Below are positions 1 to 6,471 of a stretch of 8,496 nt of DNA, piece by piece. Every line of letters starts with the position of its first letter. Position 1 is the stretch's first letter. A program made the position numbers and the translations under genes. The stretch covers positions 1-8,496 of the forward strand of contig CAYSPG010000038.1 of the NCBI GenBank assembly GCA_964432885.1. Reading direction: 5' to 3'. The notes under the pieces are model-generated. The model was not told the origin of the DNA. It was given only the letters and a program-made list of their open reading frames with translations, and did no database searches. Source of the DNA: CAYSPG01 sp964432885. GTDB lineage: Bacteria > Bacteroidota > Bacteroidia > AKYH767-A > OLB10.

Positions 1-71
1 AATTTTATTGCGTAAAAGGAAACGAGTTTGAACTTGAAACGGGGTATGATTGCCCGATTAATTTGGTGTAA
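1..71 (+). CDS. 3' end of an unidentified gene (partial)
   Basis: The reading frame starting at base 3 is open from the window edge to a TAA stop at 69-71 and encodes about 22 residues (FYCVKGNEFELETGYDCPIN followed by LV). The composition, mixed charged and aromatic with two cysteines, looks like a real protein C-terminus rather than a translated spacer, and the sequence turns into A/T-homopolymer spacer immediately after the stop. The fragment is too short to name a family. A chance open frame of this length in AT-rich DNA is possible, so the call is tentative. Confidence 0.4.
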   Translation, partial: FYCVKGNEFELETGYDCPINLV

Positions 72-141
72 TTTTTTTCCAAAAAATTATCCCTGCCTGA
101 TTTTTTTTTTGATTGAAATTTTATTTGCTGTAATAAAAAAA

Positions 142-157
142 ATTAGCAGGAGCTAAT
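142..157. other. Small perfect hairpin in the leader region
   Basis: ATTAGC (142-147) and GCTAAT (152-157) form a perfect 6-bp stem with a 4-base AGGA loop. On the - strand the stem is followed by seven T, which has the form of a weak intrinsic terminator for leftward transcription, but no - strand gene ends close by. It may instead be part of the untranslated leader of the 248-952 gene. No convincing promoter was found in 72-247; the best -7-like octamers there (TTTATTTG at 120-127, TACCTTTC at 192-199) each miss one consensus base. Confidence 0.3.
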
Positions 158-219
158 AAAACAAAATAGGAACGAGCGTTAAGGAAATTGTTACCTTTCG
201 GGTTGAAATTTTAGAGCTC

Positions 220-233
220 ATACAATATTGTAT
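220..233. promoter_or_regulatory. 14-base perfect palindrome upstream of the barrel-protein gene
   Basis: ATACAATATTGTAT is a perfect dyad of two 7-base halves and ends 14 bases before the ATG at 248. The position suits a repressor operator or a structured ribosome-binding region. It has no recognised family signature, and AT-rich spacer can yield such dyads by chance, so the regulatory role is inference. Confidence 0.3.
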
Positions 234-247
234 ACCTAAGTTATAAA

Positions 248-952
248 ATGGCATCTATAAAAAATATTATAATTCTCATATTGTTATTTTGTATAAGTAT
301 TGTGTGCAATGCTCAACTCCATATAGGCATGAACACAGGATTTTCTATTGGTGAAGCCAAATTGTCCAGTGGCGTTCCTGCCAGAACAAAGGATGAGAGT
401 AAAGTTGTGGCAAATTCTTTCATTGGTCTTAATGCAGAATATTGTTTGAACAAGGTTGTGGCTATTGAGCTTGAGTGTTTATATGTGACCAAAAACACCC
501 GTATGAAATGGGATTATACAATGTCTGAAGGAAGCAGGCATTATGTAAGGCTGCGATGTATTGAAATTCCGTTTTTGTTAAAAGGGTATTTGATTAACAC
601 GAGGTTCAAAGTTTTTGTGGACGCTGGGGTTTCAGTAGGGTTTATTCAGTCAATTACAGAAACCGATAAGTTTAAGCGCCTTGAGGGAGTTAACCAATAC
701 CAGGAAAAAGTTGCTATACATCAAACTCCTGTTAATAATCCGTCTTTTGCATTTAATGCAGGCTTAGGCTTTTTAAAAAAGACAGGGCGGGTTACCTTTG
801 GATTTGGCAACAGGTATATTCACTCAATTAACCATGATGTGTATGCACTTAAAACTGTAGAACATGAAAGAGAAAAAACAAGATATAAAGGCAAAGACCG
901 GCAGGTGCGTGTTTATTTTGTAGTAGCATATGTTTTAAGTTCTGATAAATAA
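248..952 (+). CDS. Outer-membrane beta-barrel protein (PorT/OMP_b-brl-like)
   Basis: The 234-residue product is predicted to be exported and inserted in the outer membrane as a small barrel. Residues 1-22 are a classic Sec signal peptide: a lysine, a long I/L/F core, and cleavage after CNA (22) before Gln23. The cysteine at 20 lacks a proper lipobox, so a lipoprotein is unlikely. The mature part alternates hydrophobic and polar residues with turn-rich loops. It contains the IEIPFLLKGYL stretch (105-115), close to the IPLLLKYYF-type strand of the Bacteroidota outer-membrane barrel family, then FVDAGVSVGF (123-132), FAFNAGLGF (167-175) and a final amphipathic strand RVYFVVAYVL (221-230). The last few residues (SSDK) are not the usual terminal aromatic. 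The length fits 8-10 strands. It stands alone on the + strand with no operon partner, and nothing in the sequence shows a ligand or specific function. Confidence 0.75.
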   Translation: MASIKNIIILILLFCISIVCNAQLHIGMNTGFSIGEAKLSSGVPARTKDESKVVANSFIGLNAEYCLNKVVAIELECLYVTKNTRMKWDYTMSEGSRHYVRLRCIEIPFLLKGYLINTRFKVFVDAGVSVGFIQSITETDKFKRLEGVNQYQEKVAIHQTPVNNPSFAFNAGLGFLKKTGRVTFGFGNRYIHSINHDVYALKTVEHEREKTRYKGKDRQVRVYFVVAYVLSSDK

Positions 953-956
953 ATTT

Positions 957-1012
957 ATTGTTCCACCAGGTCGATTCGCATTTTTGCGAAACCCCTGTCA
1001 GGTGGAATCAAT
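957..1012. repeat. Long bulged stem-loop between convergent genes
   Basis: The region folds on itself almost entirely. ATTG (957-960) pairs with CAAT (1009-1012), and TTCCACC (961-967) with GGTGGAA (1001-1007). AGG (968-970) can pair with CCT (994-996), and TTCGCA (975-980) pairs with TGCGAA (985-990) around a TTTT loop. That gives about 20 base pairs interrupted by bulges. It lies between the ends of two convergent genes (stops at 952 and 1057), but no T-run follows on the + strand, so it is not a textbook terminator. The nested, bulged form resembles REP-type extragenic palindromes; no transposase is visible. Confidence 0.55.
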
Positions 1013-1056
1013 TAGCGATAATACTTTCTATAGTTATAGACGTTTGCCTTTCGTAA

Positions 1057-1263
1057 TCAAAAAGTCAAAGGATTCAAATCCAACATTTCTTTTGCTACCA
1101 CTAAGGCAGTTTGCTTGTTTTTTGCCTTTGGACCCCCGACACTAGAAAACTCATTTGGCGTTTTTCTATTACTAACTACAACACTTAAGTCAATAGGATA
1201 CCAGTAAACATCATAAACATTTCCATTATTTTCTATTGTTCCACAAAATACTTTTTCGTCCAT
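1057..1263 (-). CDS. 68-aa protein of unknown function downstream of the TIR gene
   Basis: I do not recognise this protein. The 68 residues suggest a compact soluble fold. Two likely strands span VYDVYWYPI (17-24) and LSVVVSN (26-32), a Gly/Pro loop contains VGGPKAKN (42-49), and a helix runs over QTALVVAKEMLDL (51-63). There is no signal peptide, membrane segment or zinc motif. The ATG at 1263 is preceded by an A/T-rich leader, as usual in Bacteroidota. It is read in the same direction as the TIR gene that ends 53 bases upstream (52-base gap), so the two may share a transcript, although a hairpin at 1282-1313 sits in the gap. A role as accessory or regulator of the TIR protein is only a guess from position. 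Confidence 0.6.
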   Translation of the reverse strand: MDEKVFCGTIENNGNVYDVYWYPIDLSVVVSNRKTPNEFSSVGGPKAKNKQTALVVAKEMLDLNPLTF

Positions 1264-1281
1264 TTTTTAAAAATTTTTGCA

Positions 1282-1313
1282 GGGAGCCTCTCGCCTTACG
1301 GGCGAAGCTACCC
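1282..1313. repeat. Nested hairpin between the TIR gene and the 68-aa gene
   Basis: GGGAGC (1282-1287) pairs with GCTACCC (1307-1313) with a one-base bulge, and inside it TCGCC (1291-1295) pairs with GGCGA (1301-1305) around a TTACG loop. The patch is GC-rich in otherwise very AT-rich surroundings. It begins three bases after the TIR stop on the transcribed (-) strand. On that strand the stem is followed by GCAAAAATTTTT, which gives a short, interrupted T-tract, so partial termination or 3'-end stabilisation is possible. Confidence 0.5.
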
Positions 1314-1315
1314 AC

Positions 1316-2497
1316 CTATCCTATTCGCTTATAACAAATTTCAATTGACTCATTTTCTTTGCCCTCATAATGCCAGCCACTTTTTTCTATTTTAAGTTTG
1401 TTTTTTAGAATACGGGCATCATCAACGCTCTCCTTTGTAAAAAACAAATCATTATTACTTTCATTAATGCGGAATCCTGTTAAATTAAATTTGTGAATAC
1501 CGTTTTCATACATTTTACCATCTCTAATTTCAACAAGTTTTACATGACCTTTATTTCCCTTTTTATCGTCATAAATATTTTCCCATTTTCCTTTGAAGGC
1601 ATTCCCTATTTCCATTATTTTAAGTTCAGAATTAAGTGATTCTAAAAATTCGTCTACTTTACTATTTAAACGAGCGTGATGAATATTTTTTATTCCCAAA
1701 TCATTATTATGATCGCTAATAAAACTTAAGATAGATGTTTTATTAGATAATTGTATTTGTTGTGTTGTTTGATTTATAAAACCAACATCATAAGAATCAG
1801 GTTCAACAATAATTGGAACAACTTTAGAATCAAGTACCCAAGCAGCTCCCATTTCGTTAAGACAGACTTCACTTTCTTTATAATTTTTTGAAATAAACTG
1901 AAGTATGAAAGTTGCCTCTTTTAGATTGTTTTTAATCCATGTTTTAAAATCACTTCCTGACTTAGGCTTAGTTCCTTCAATTGATGTACATCTAAGCTGA
2001 TTAATATCAATTCCTAATGCGTTATTTAAAATTAGGTCACAAAATAAATTGACGATTTTGGTATCTTTGGATGAATGGCTAATAAATATTTTATTCATGG
2101 TAGGGATTGTATCAACTTTACTTGCGTGGAGAACAATTTGTTCTTTATCTAATTTCAAAGAGCCACACGGACCTTTAATAAATTTAGTTGTGACATCTAT
2201 TCCTAATTGTTTTAGTTCATACATGAGGTCAACTTGAATCATTCGGAATTTTTTTATGTTGTCCTCAAGATTTGAAATATATGCTTCTTCAATTCCCGCA
2301 AAATCCTTTTTTGAGTTATCAAAAATTTTTATTTCAATTACATTTGAGATAAAGTGTTTTTTTCCTCTATGAAATGTACTGTCTTCTCCATGATTATAGT
2401 TATCTATAAATTTTAATAGCTCTTCATCATTCAATCCAACAATTGTTATCTCAGGAGTCATTGAATGGCGTGCTTTGTAGATGATATTGTATAACAT
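1316..2497 (-). CDS. TIR-domain protein with novel flanking domains, probable defence effector
   Basis: The 393-residue soluble protein is likely to cleave NAD or signal through it. The TIR domain spans about 135-285. It opens with KIFISHSSKD (136-145), continues with FKTWIKNNLKEATFILQFIS (184-203), and has SEVCLNEMGAAW (209-220). Glu215 in that last motif occupies the place of the catalytic glutamate of TIR NADases (compare the WCxxE motif of plant TIRs). Residues 1-130 are an unrecognised region with a likely helix around 64-98. Residues 300-391 are beta-rich, begin with the GKW triplet (303-305) and end WHYEGKENESIEICYKRI, resembling a small lipocalin-like barrel. The annotated ATG gives MLYNIIYK; Met13 (MTPEITIV, codon at 2459-2461) is an equally plausible start. 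The gene is about 30% GC in sampled stretches against about 45% for nrdA, which suggests horizontal acquisition. A 68-aa gene follows. Function is inferred from the family. Confidence 0.8.
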   Translation of the reverse strand: MLYNIIYKARHSMTPEITIVGLNDEELLKFIDNYNHGEDSTFHRGKKHFISNVIEIKIFDNSKKDFAGIEEAYISNLEDNIKKFRMIQVDLMYELKQLGIDVTTKFIKGPCGSLKLDKEQIVLHASKVDTIPTMNKIFISHSSKDTKIVNLFCDLILNNALGIDINQLRCTSIEGTKPKSGSDFKTWIKNNLKEATFILQFISKNYKESEVCLNEMGAAWVLDSKVVPIIVEPDSYDVGFINQTTQQIQLSNKTSILSFISDHNNDLGIKNIHHARLNSKVDEFLESLNSELKIMEIGNAFKGKWENIYDDKKGNKGHVKLVEIRDGKMYENGIHKFNLTGFRINESNNDLFFTKESVDDARILKNKLKIEKSGWHYEGKENESIEICYKRIG

Positions 2498-2511
2498 TGA
2501 AAATATAAAAT

Positions 2512-2519
2512 CAACTTTA
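2512..2519 (-). promoter_or_regulatory. Possible -7 element for the TIR gene
   Basis: On the - strand the octamer TAAAGTTG matches five of the six fixed bases of the Bacteroidota -7 consensus TAnnTTTG. No TTTG-like -33 element is seen at the usual 19-base spacing. If used, transcription would begin around 2505, leaving a leader of only a few bases before the first ATG (2497) but about 45 bases before Met13 (2461), which would favour the internal start. Confidence 0.3.
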
Positions 2520-2562
2520 ATAATTAAACTAATAAACTCTTTATCATTTTCTTTTTAGACTC

Positions 2563-2594
2563 AAAAACCCCACACATTTCTGCATGGGGTTTTT
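2563..2594. terminator. Bidirectional intrinsic terminator after nrdA
   Basis: AAAAACCCCA (2563-2572) and TGGGGTTTTT (2585-2594) form a perfect 10-bp stem with a 12-base loop. The A/T ends of the stem supply a T-run on both strands. It starts 25 bases past the nrdA stop and so ends leftward nrdA transcription, shielding the TIR gene from read-through. Confidence 0.9.
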
Positions 2595-2618
2595 CTATTT
2601 CTGTTTTTTATTTAATGT

Positions 2619-5033
2619 TTAACTACCGCATGCAAGGCACTCATCTTTATTATCAATGCTGCAACTAATTTGCTCCATTGCAACTTCGTGAGTTATTTCG
2701 GCAGTGGCGGTGGCGCCCACTGCTGCAACTGCCACACCGTTTACAGTAGCTGCCACGTGGTTGTGGTTGTTGTGGCCTTCCACAGTAAACTTAATAGCAT
2801 CGGTTGCTGCTTTGGTGCGCAGGTAGTACATGCCGGTTTTTAATCCTTTTTTCCATGCATGAAAATGCATGCTGCTGAGCTTTGCAAAGTTGGGATCTTG
2901 TAAAAATAAATTTAAGCTCTGGCTTTGGTCAATAAATGCACCGCGGTCGGCAGCCAGGTCAATGATGGCGCGCTGTTTTATTTCCCACACGGTTTTGTAA
3001 ATGTCTTTTATGTCTTGTGGTATTTCGTCAATATCCTGCACACTTCCGTTGGCTGCCACAATTTTATTTTTAAGGTCGTTGTTCCACAAACCAAGTTTTA
3101 CAAGGTCGCGCAGCAAATATTTATTTACAATAATAAACTCACCGCTCAGCACTCTGCGTGTGTAAATGTTGCTGGTGTAAGGTTCAAAACATTCGTTGTT
3201 ACCCAATATTTGCGAGGTGCTTGCTGTTGGCATGGGTGCCAGCAGTAATGAGTTGTACACACCGTGTTGTTTTATTTCATCGCGCAGTATATCCCACTCC
3301 CAACGGTCGGTTGGTTTTACATTCCACATATCAAACTGGAATATGCCCTTCGATATGGGTGAGCCTTCGTAGCTTGAATACGGGCCGTTAATTTTTGCTA
3401 AATCTTTTGATGCAGTAAGTGCAGCGTAATAAATGGTTTCAAAAATTTCGCGGTTAAGCAAACGCGCTTCTTCGCTTTCAAAAGGCAAACGCAATAAAAT
3501 AAATGCATCAGCCAATCCCTGCACACCCAAACCAATGGGGCGGTGGCGCATGTTGCTGTTTCGCGCTTCAGGAATTGGGTAATAGTTAATGTCGATAATT
3601 TTATTGAGGTTGCGCGTAGCAACATACGTTACTTCAAATAATTTATGATGGTCAAATTTGCCGTCAATAACAAAACGTGGCAACGCTATGCTTGCAAGGT
3701 TGCACACTGCCACTTCATCGGCAGCGGTGTACTCAATAATTTCGGTACACAGGTTTGAACTCTTAATGGTGCCAAGATTTTTCTGGTTGCTTTTTTCATT
3801 GCATGCATCTTTATAAAGCATGTAAGGAGTTCCGGTTTCAATTTGCGATTCTAAAATGGCGCTCCACAACTCACGCGCTTTTACAGTTTTGCGCTGGCGG
3901 TTTTCATTTTCATAACGTGTGTACAAATTTTCGAACTCGGCACCGTAGCAGTCTGCAAGGCCGGGTGCTTCGTTAGGGCAAAACAAACTCCAGTCGCCTT
4001 CTTCTTCCACACGTTTCATAAACAAATCGGGTATCCACAGCGCGTAAAATAAATCGCGTGCGCGCAATTCTTCTTTGCCGTGATTTTTTTTCAAATCCAA
4101 AAATTCAAAAATGTCGGCATGCCATGGCTCTATATATATAGCAAAGGAGCCTTTTCGTTTTCCTCCGCCCTGGTCAACGTAACGTGCAGTGTCGTTAAAC
4201 ACGCGCAGCATGGGCACAATTCCGTTTGAGGTTCCGTTGGTGCCGCGTATGTAACTGCCCGTAGCGCGAATGTTGTGAATGCTTAATCCAATACCACCTG
4301 CACTTTGCGAAATAAGAGCGGTGTTTTTTAATGTATCGTAAATGCCATCAATGCTGTCGCTTTTCATGGTAAGCAAAAAGCAACTGCTCAATTGTGGCTT
4401 TGGAGTGCCTGCATTAAATAAAGTTGGCGTTGCATGCGTAAACCAACGCTCGCTCATCAAATGGTAGGTTTCAATAACAGCTTCAATATCTTCTTTGTGA
4501 ATACCCACAGCCACACGCATAATCATGTGCTGAGGGCGCTCCACCACTTTTCCGTTTAGTTTTAAGAGGTATGATTTCTCTAATGTTTTGAAACCAAAAA
4601 AATCGTAACCAAAATCGCGGTCATATATAATGGTGCTGTCAAGCAGTTCAGAGTACTTTGTAATTACTTCAAATACATCGTCAGCAATCAATCCCGCTTT
4701 TTTATTTGTCTTTGGATCAATGTATGTATATAAATCTTTCATGGTTTCGCTGAAAGATTTTTTTGTGTTCTTATGCAAATTGGAAATTGCTATGCGCGAT
4801 GCAAGCAAAGCATAGTCGGGATGTTTTACCGTCATGGTAGCTGCAATTTCAGCAGCAAGGTTATCAAGCTCCGATGTTGTTACGCCATCGTACACGCCTT
4901 CAATAACACGTTGTGTAACGTGCACGGGGTTTACGTGTTGTGGTTCGAGGCCATAACAGAGCTTTTGAATACGCGCTGTAATTTTGTCAAACTTTACAGT
5001 TTCTTTTTTTCCATCTCTTTTAATTACATACAT
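2619..5033 (-). CDS. nrdA: Ribonucleoside-diphosphate reductase, class Ia large subunit
   Basis: This is the catalytic subunit that reduces ribonucleoside diphosphates to deoxy forms, using the radical generated by NrdB. Residues 1-90 are an ATP-cone (MYVIKRDGKKETVKFDKI at the start), the site where ATP or dATP switches overall activity. The ten-stranded barrel carries all expected residues. The redox pair is Cys218 (SSCFLL) and Cys444 (VAVCNLAS), and the active site is Asn427, Cys429 and Glu431 (NLCTE). The radical-transfer tyrosines are Tyr736-Tyr737 (GMYYLRTKAA), and the C-terminal shuttle cysteines are Cys799 and Cys802 (ECLACGS). At 804 residues the length is normal. An Ala/Val/Thr-rich segment (about 760-786) forms a flexible linker between barrel and tail. 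Many stretches, such as KPQLSSCFLLTMKSDSIDGI, resemble eukaryotic RRM1. The gene follows nrdB by 119 bases with a terminator between them. The ATG at 5033 directly begins the conserved ATP-cone. Confidence 0.97.
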   Translation of the reverse strand: MYVIKRDGKKETVKFDKITARIQKLCYGLEPQHVNPVHVTQRVIEGVYDGVTTSELDNLAAEIAATMTVKHPDYALLASRIAISNLHKNTKKSFSETMKDLYTYIDPKTNKKAGLIADDVFEVITKYSELLDSTIIYDRDFGYDFFGFKTLEKSYLLKLNGKVVERPQHMIMRVAVGIHKEDIEAVIETYHLMSERWFTHATPTLFNAGTPKPQLSSCFLLTMKSDSIDGIYDTLKNTALISQSAGGIGLSIHNIRATGSYIRGTNGTSNGIVPMLRVFNDTARYVDQGGGKRKGSFAIYIEPWHADIFEFLDLKKNHGKEELRARDLFYALWIPDLFMKRVEEEGDWSLFCPNEAPGLADCYGAEFENLYTRYENENRQRKTVKARELWSAILESQIETGTPYMLYKDACNEKSNQKNLGTIKSSNLCTEIIEYTAADEVAVCNLASIALPRFVIDGKFDHHKLFEVTYVATRNLNKIIDINYYPIPEARNSNMRHRPIGLGVQGLADAFILLRLPFESEEARLLNREIFETIYYAALTASKDLAKINGPYSSYEGSPISKGIFQFDMWNVKPTDRWEWDILRDEIKQHGVYNSLLLAPMPTASTSQILGNNECFEPYTSNIYTRRVLSGEFIIVNKYLLRDLVKLGLWNNDLKNKIVAANGSVQDIDEIPQDIKDIYKTVWEIKQRAIIDLAADRGAFIDQSQSLNLFLQDPNFAKLSSMHFHAWKKGLKTGMYYLRTKAATDAIKFTVEGHNNHNHVAATVNGVAVAAVGATATAEITHEVAMEQISCSIDNKDECLACGS

Positions 5034-5108
5034 AAGTTAGTTGTTTAGGGTGGTTGGAAAATTATTTTTTTGGGGAATTTTAATAATGATAAATTAAAGG
5101 ATAAAAAA

Positions 5109-5137
5109 AGCCGGCAGCACAAAATTTTCTGCCGGCT
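5109..5137 (-). terminator. Intrinsic terminator between nrdB and nrdA
   Basis: AGCCGGCAG (5109-5117) and CTGCCGGCT (5129-5137) form a perfect GC-rich 9-bp stem with an 11-base loop. On the - strand the stem is followed by a seven-T tract. It begins 16 bases past the nrdB stop, so it should end much of the nrdB transcript before nrdA. The 75 bases between it and the nrdA ATG must then hold an nrdA promoter, or read-through must supply it. No convincing TAnnTTTG element was found there. Confidence 0.9.
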
Positions 5138-5152
5138 ATCAACAGTTGGTTG

Positions 5153-6115
5153 TTAAAAGTCTTCGTCTAATCTAAATGCCTTTGATTCTTCGGTCTGGTT
5201 AACACCTGCCTTTTTGTACTCGCCTACTCGTTTTTCAAAGAAATTGGTTTTGCCCTGCAATGAAATCATCTCCATAAAGTCAAACGGGTTAGTGGCATTA
5301 TATATTTTGGCATAGCCAAGAGCAACCAATAAACGGTCGGCAACAAACTCAATATACTGGCGCATAAGTTTGGCATTCATACCTATTAATGAAACGGGCA
5401 GTGCATCGGTAACAAATTCGTGTTCGCAGTTAACAGCGTCACGTATAATGCCATGAACCTGCTCTTGCGAAAGTTTTTGCGAGAGCATACTATATAATAA
5501 GCATGCAAAATCGCAATGTAGCCCTTCGTCACGGCTAATAAGCTCGTTACTGAAACTTAAACCGGGCATCAGGCCACGTTTCTTAAGCCAGAAGATAGAA
5601 CAGAAACTTCCGGAAAAGAAAATTCCTTCAACAGCGGCAAAGGCAATCAATCGTTCGGCAAAGCTGCCGTTTTGAATCCAGCGCAAAGCCCACTCTGCTT
5701 TTTTCTTAACGCACGGAACGGTTTCAATTGCGTTGAATAAATATTTTTTCTCAGCGGGGTCTTTTATATATGCGTCTATTAATAGCGAATAGGTTTCGCT
5801 GTGTATGTTTTCCATCATAATCTGGAACCCGTAAAAACAACGCGCTTCTGGTATTTGCACTTCGCTCATAAAGTTTACAGCAAGGTTTTCGTTAACAATG
5901 CCATCGCTTGCTGCAAAAAATGCAAGTACATGTTTTATAAAATGGCGCTCGTCATCGTTTAATTTGTTATCCCAATCGGTAAGGTCGGGATGCAAATCAA
6001 TTTCTTCGGCAGTCCAAAAACTTTGCTCATGCTTTTTATACATTTCCCATACTTTGGGATAATTGATAGGGAGCAGCACGAAGCGCTCTTTGTTTTCCTG
6101 TAAAAGTACTTCCAT
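5153..6115 (-). CDS. nrdB: Ribonucleoside-diphosphate reductase, class Ia small subunit
   Basis: This subunit houses the di-iron centre and the tyrosyl radical that starts catalysis in NrdA. Every functional residue is in place. The iron ligands are Asp71 (AASDGIVNENL), Glu102 and His105 (MENIHSE), Glu163 (AAVEGIFF), and Glu197 and His200 (RDEGLH). The radical tyrosine is Tyr109. Tyr300 (GEYKK) matches the tail tyrosine of the radical path, and the C-terminus FRLDEDF matches the NrdA-docking peptide of mouse R2 (FTLDADF). Long blocks such as RHFIKHVLAFFAASDGIVNE and NPFDFMEMISLQGKTNFFEK are nearly those of vertebrate R2, so this is the eukaryote-like subtype. The 320-residue length matches the core without the eukaryotic N-terminal extension. 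It is read before nrdA with a terminator between them. The presence of Tyr109 argues against the tyrosine-less Mn/Fe subclass. Confidence 0.97.
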   Translation of the reverse strand: MEVLLQENKERFVLLPINYPKVWEMYKKHEQSFWTAEEIDLHPDLTDWDNKLNDDERHFIKHVLAFFAASDGIVNENLAVNFMSEVQIPEARCFYGFQIMMENIHSETYSLLIDAYIKDPAEKKYLFNAIETVPCVKKKAEWALRWIQNGSFAERLIAFAAVEGIFFSGSFCSIFWLKKRGLMPGLSFSNELISRDEGLHCDFACLLYSMLSQKLSQEQVHGIIRDAVNCEHEFVTDALPVSLIGMNAKLMRQYIEFVADRLLVALGYAKIYNATNPFDFMEMISLQGKTNFFEKRVGEYKKAGVNQTEESKAFRLDEDF

Positions 6116-6330
6116 ATTTTTGTTCAGTTTAGAGGATAAAATTTCAACAGGCTATTCACCTTTATTTTTTACTAATTACACTATGTATTTAATTGTGGTG
6201 GATTAAAAATTTTGTACCTGAAGAGTAATTCTTAATCCGCTGACAAATCAAAATAAAAATACTATCAGCGCTTTTTTTATTTATAAACATTCACAACCTT
6301 TTTTTAACAAAAAGTGGGTTGAAAAAAAAT

Positions 6331-6366
6331 ATCAAAAAAATTTCTTGCAAAAAAGAAATTTTTGAT
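6331..6366. repeat. Long AT-rich palindrome in the nrdB upstream region
   Basis: ATCAAAAAAATTTCTT (6331-6346) and AAGAAATTTTTGAT (6353-6366) form a 14-bp stem with one two-A bulge and a GCAAAA loop. It lies 216 bases upstream of the nrdB start and 127 bases upstream of the 39-aa gene. It is nearly all A/T apart from the paired TCTT/AAGA and terminal ATC/GAT segments. Function is unknown; it could be an operator or a remnant of a mobile element end. Confidence 0.5.
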
Positions 6367-6463
6367 TAGCGAAACTTAGTATTGATAATGAGCACTATTT
6401 TTTTTGAGTAAAATATTGCGGTGTGAAAAATAATTTTATTTAGAGCGGTTAAAATAAAAATAG

Positions 6464-6471
6464 TATTTTTG
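6464..6471 (+). promoter_or_regulatory. -7 promoter element of the 39-aa gene
   Basis: TATTTTTG is a perfect match to the Bacteroidota -7 consensus TAnnTTTG and lies 21 bases before the ATG at 6493, giving a leader of roughly 15 bases. No clear TTTG -33 element is present at 19-base spacing (AGA at 6442-6444), so the promoter may be weak or activator-dependent. Confidence 0.5.

Noticed and set aside
70..88. AATTTTTT/AAAAAATT inverted repeat after the partial first gene
   Set aside because: Homopolymer A and T runs pair trivially; there is no GC stem to make a terminator.
957..1313. The 68-aa gene as an integron cassette flanked by attC-like hairpins
   Set aside because: Neither hairpin carries the GTTRRRY/RYYYAAC core sites required of attC, and no integrase is present.
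2925..3391. Open frames on the + strand across nrdA
   Set aside because: They are antisense to conserved nrdA codons and their cysteine/valine-rich translations are typical of a shadow frame.
4131..4142. CTATATATATAG palindrome inside nrdA
   Set aside because: It encodes the conserved AIYIEPW stretch of NrdA and reflects codon choice.
6178..6193. Possible NrdR box (ACACTATGTAT...) upstream of nrdB
   Set aside because: Only the left half fits the NrdR consensus; the right half (TTAAT) does not, and no second box at the usual spacing was found.
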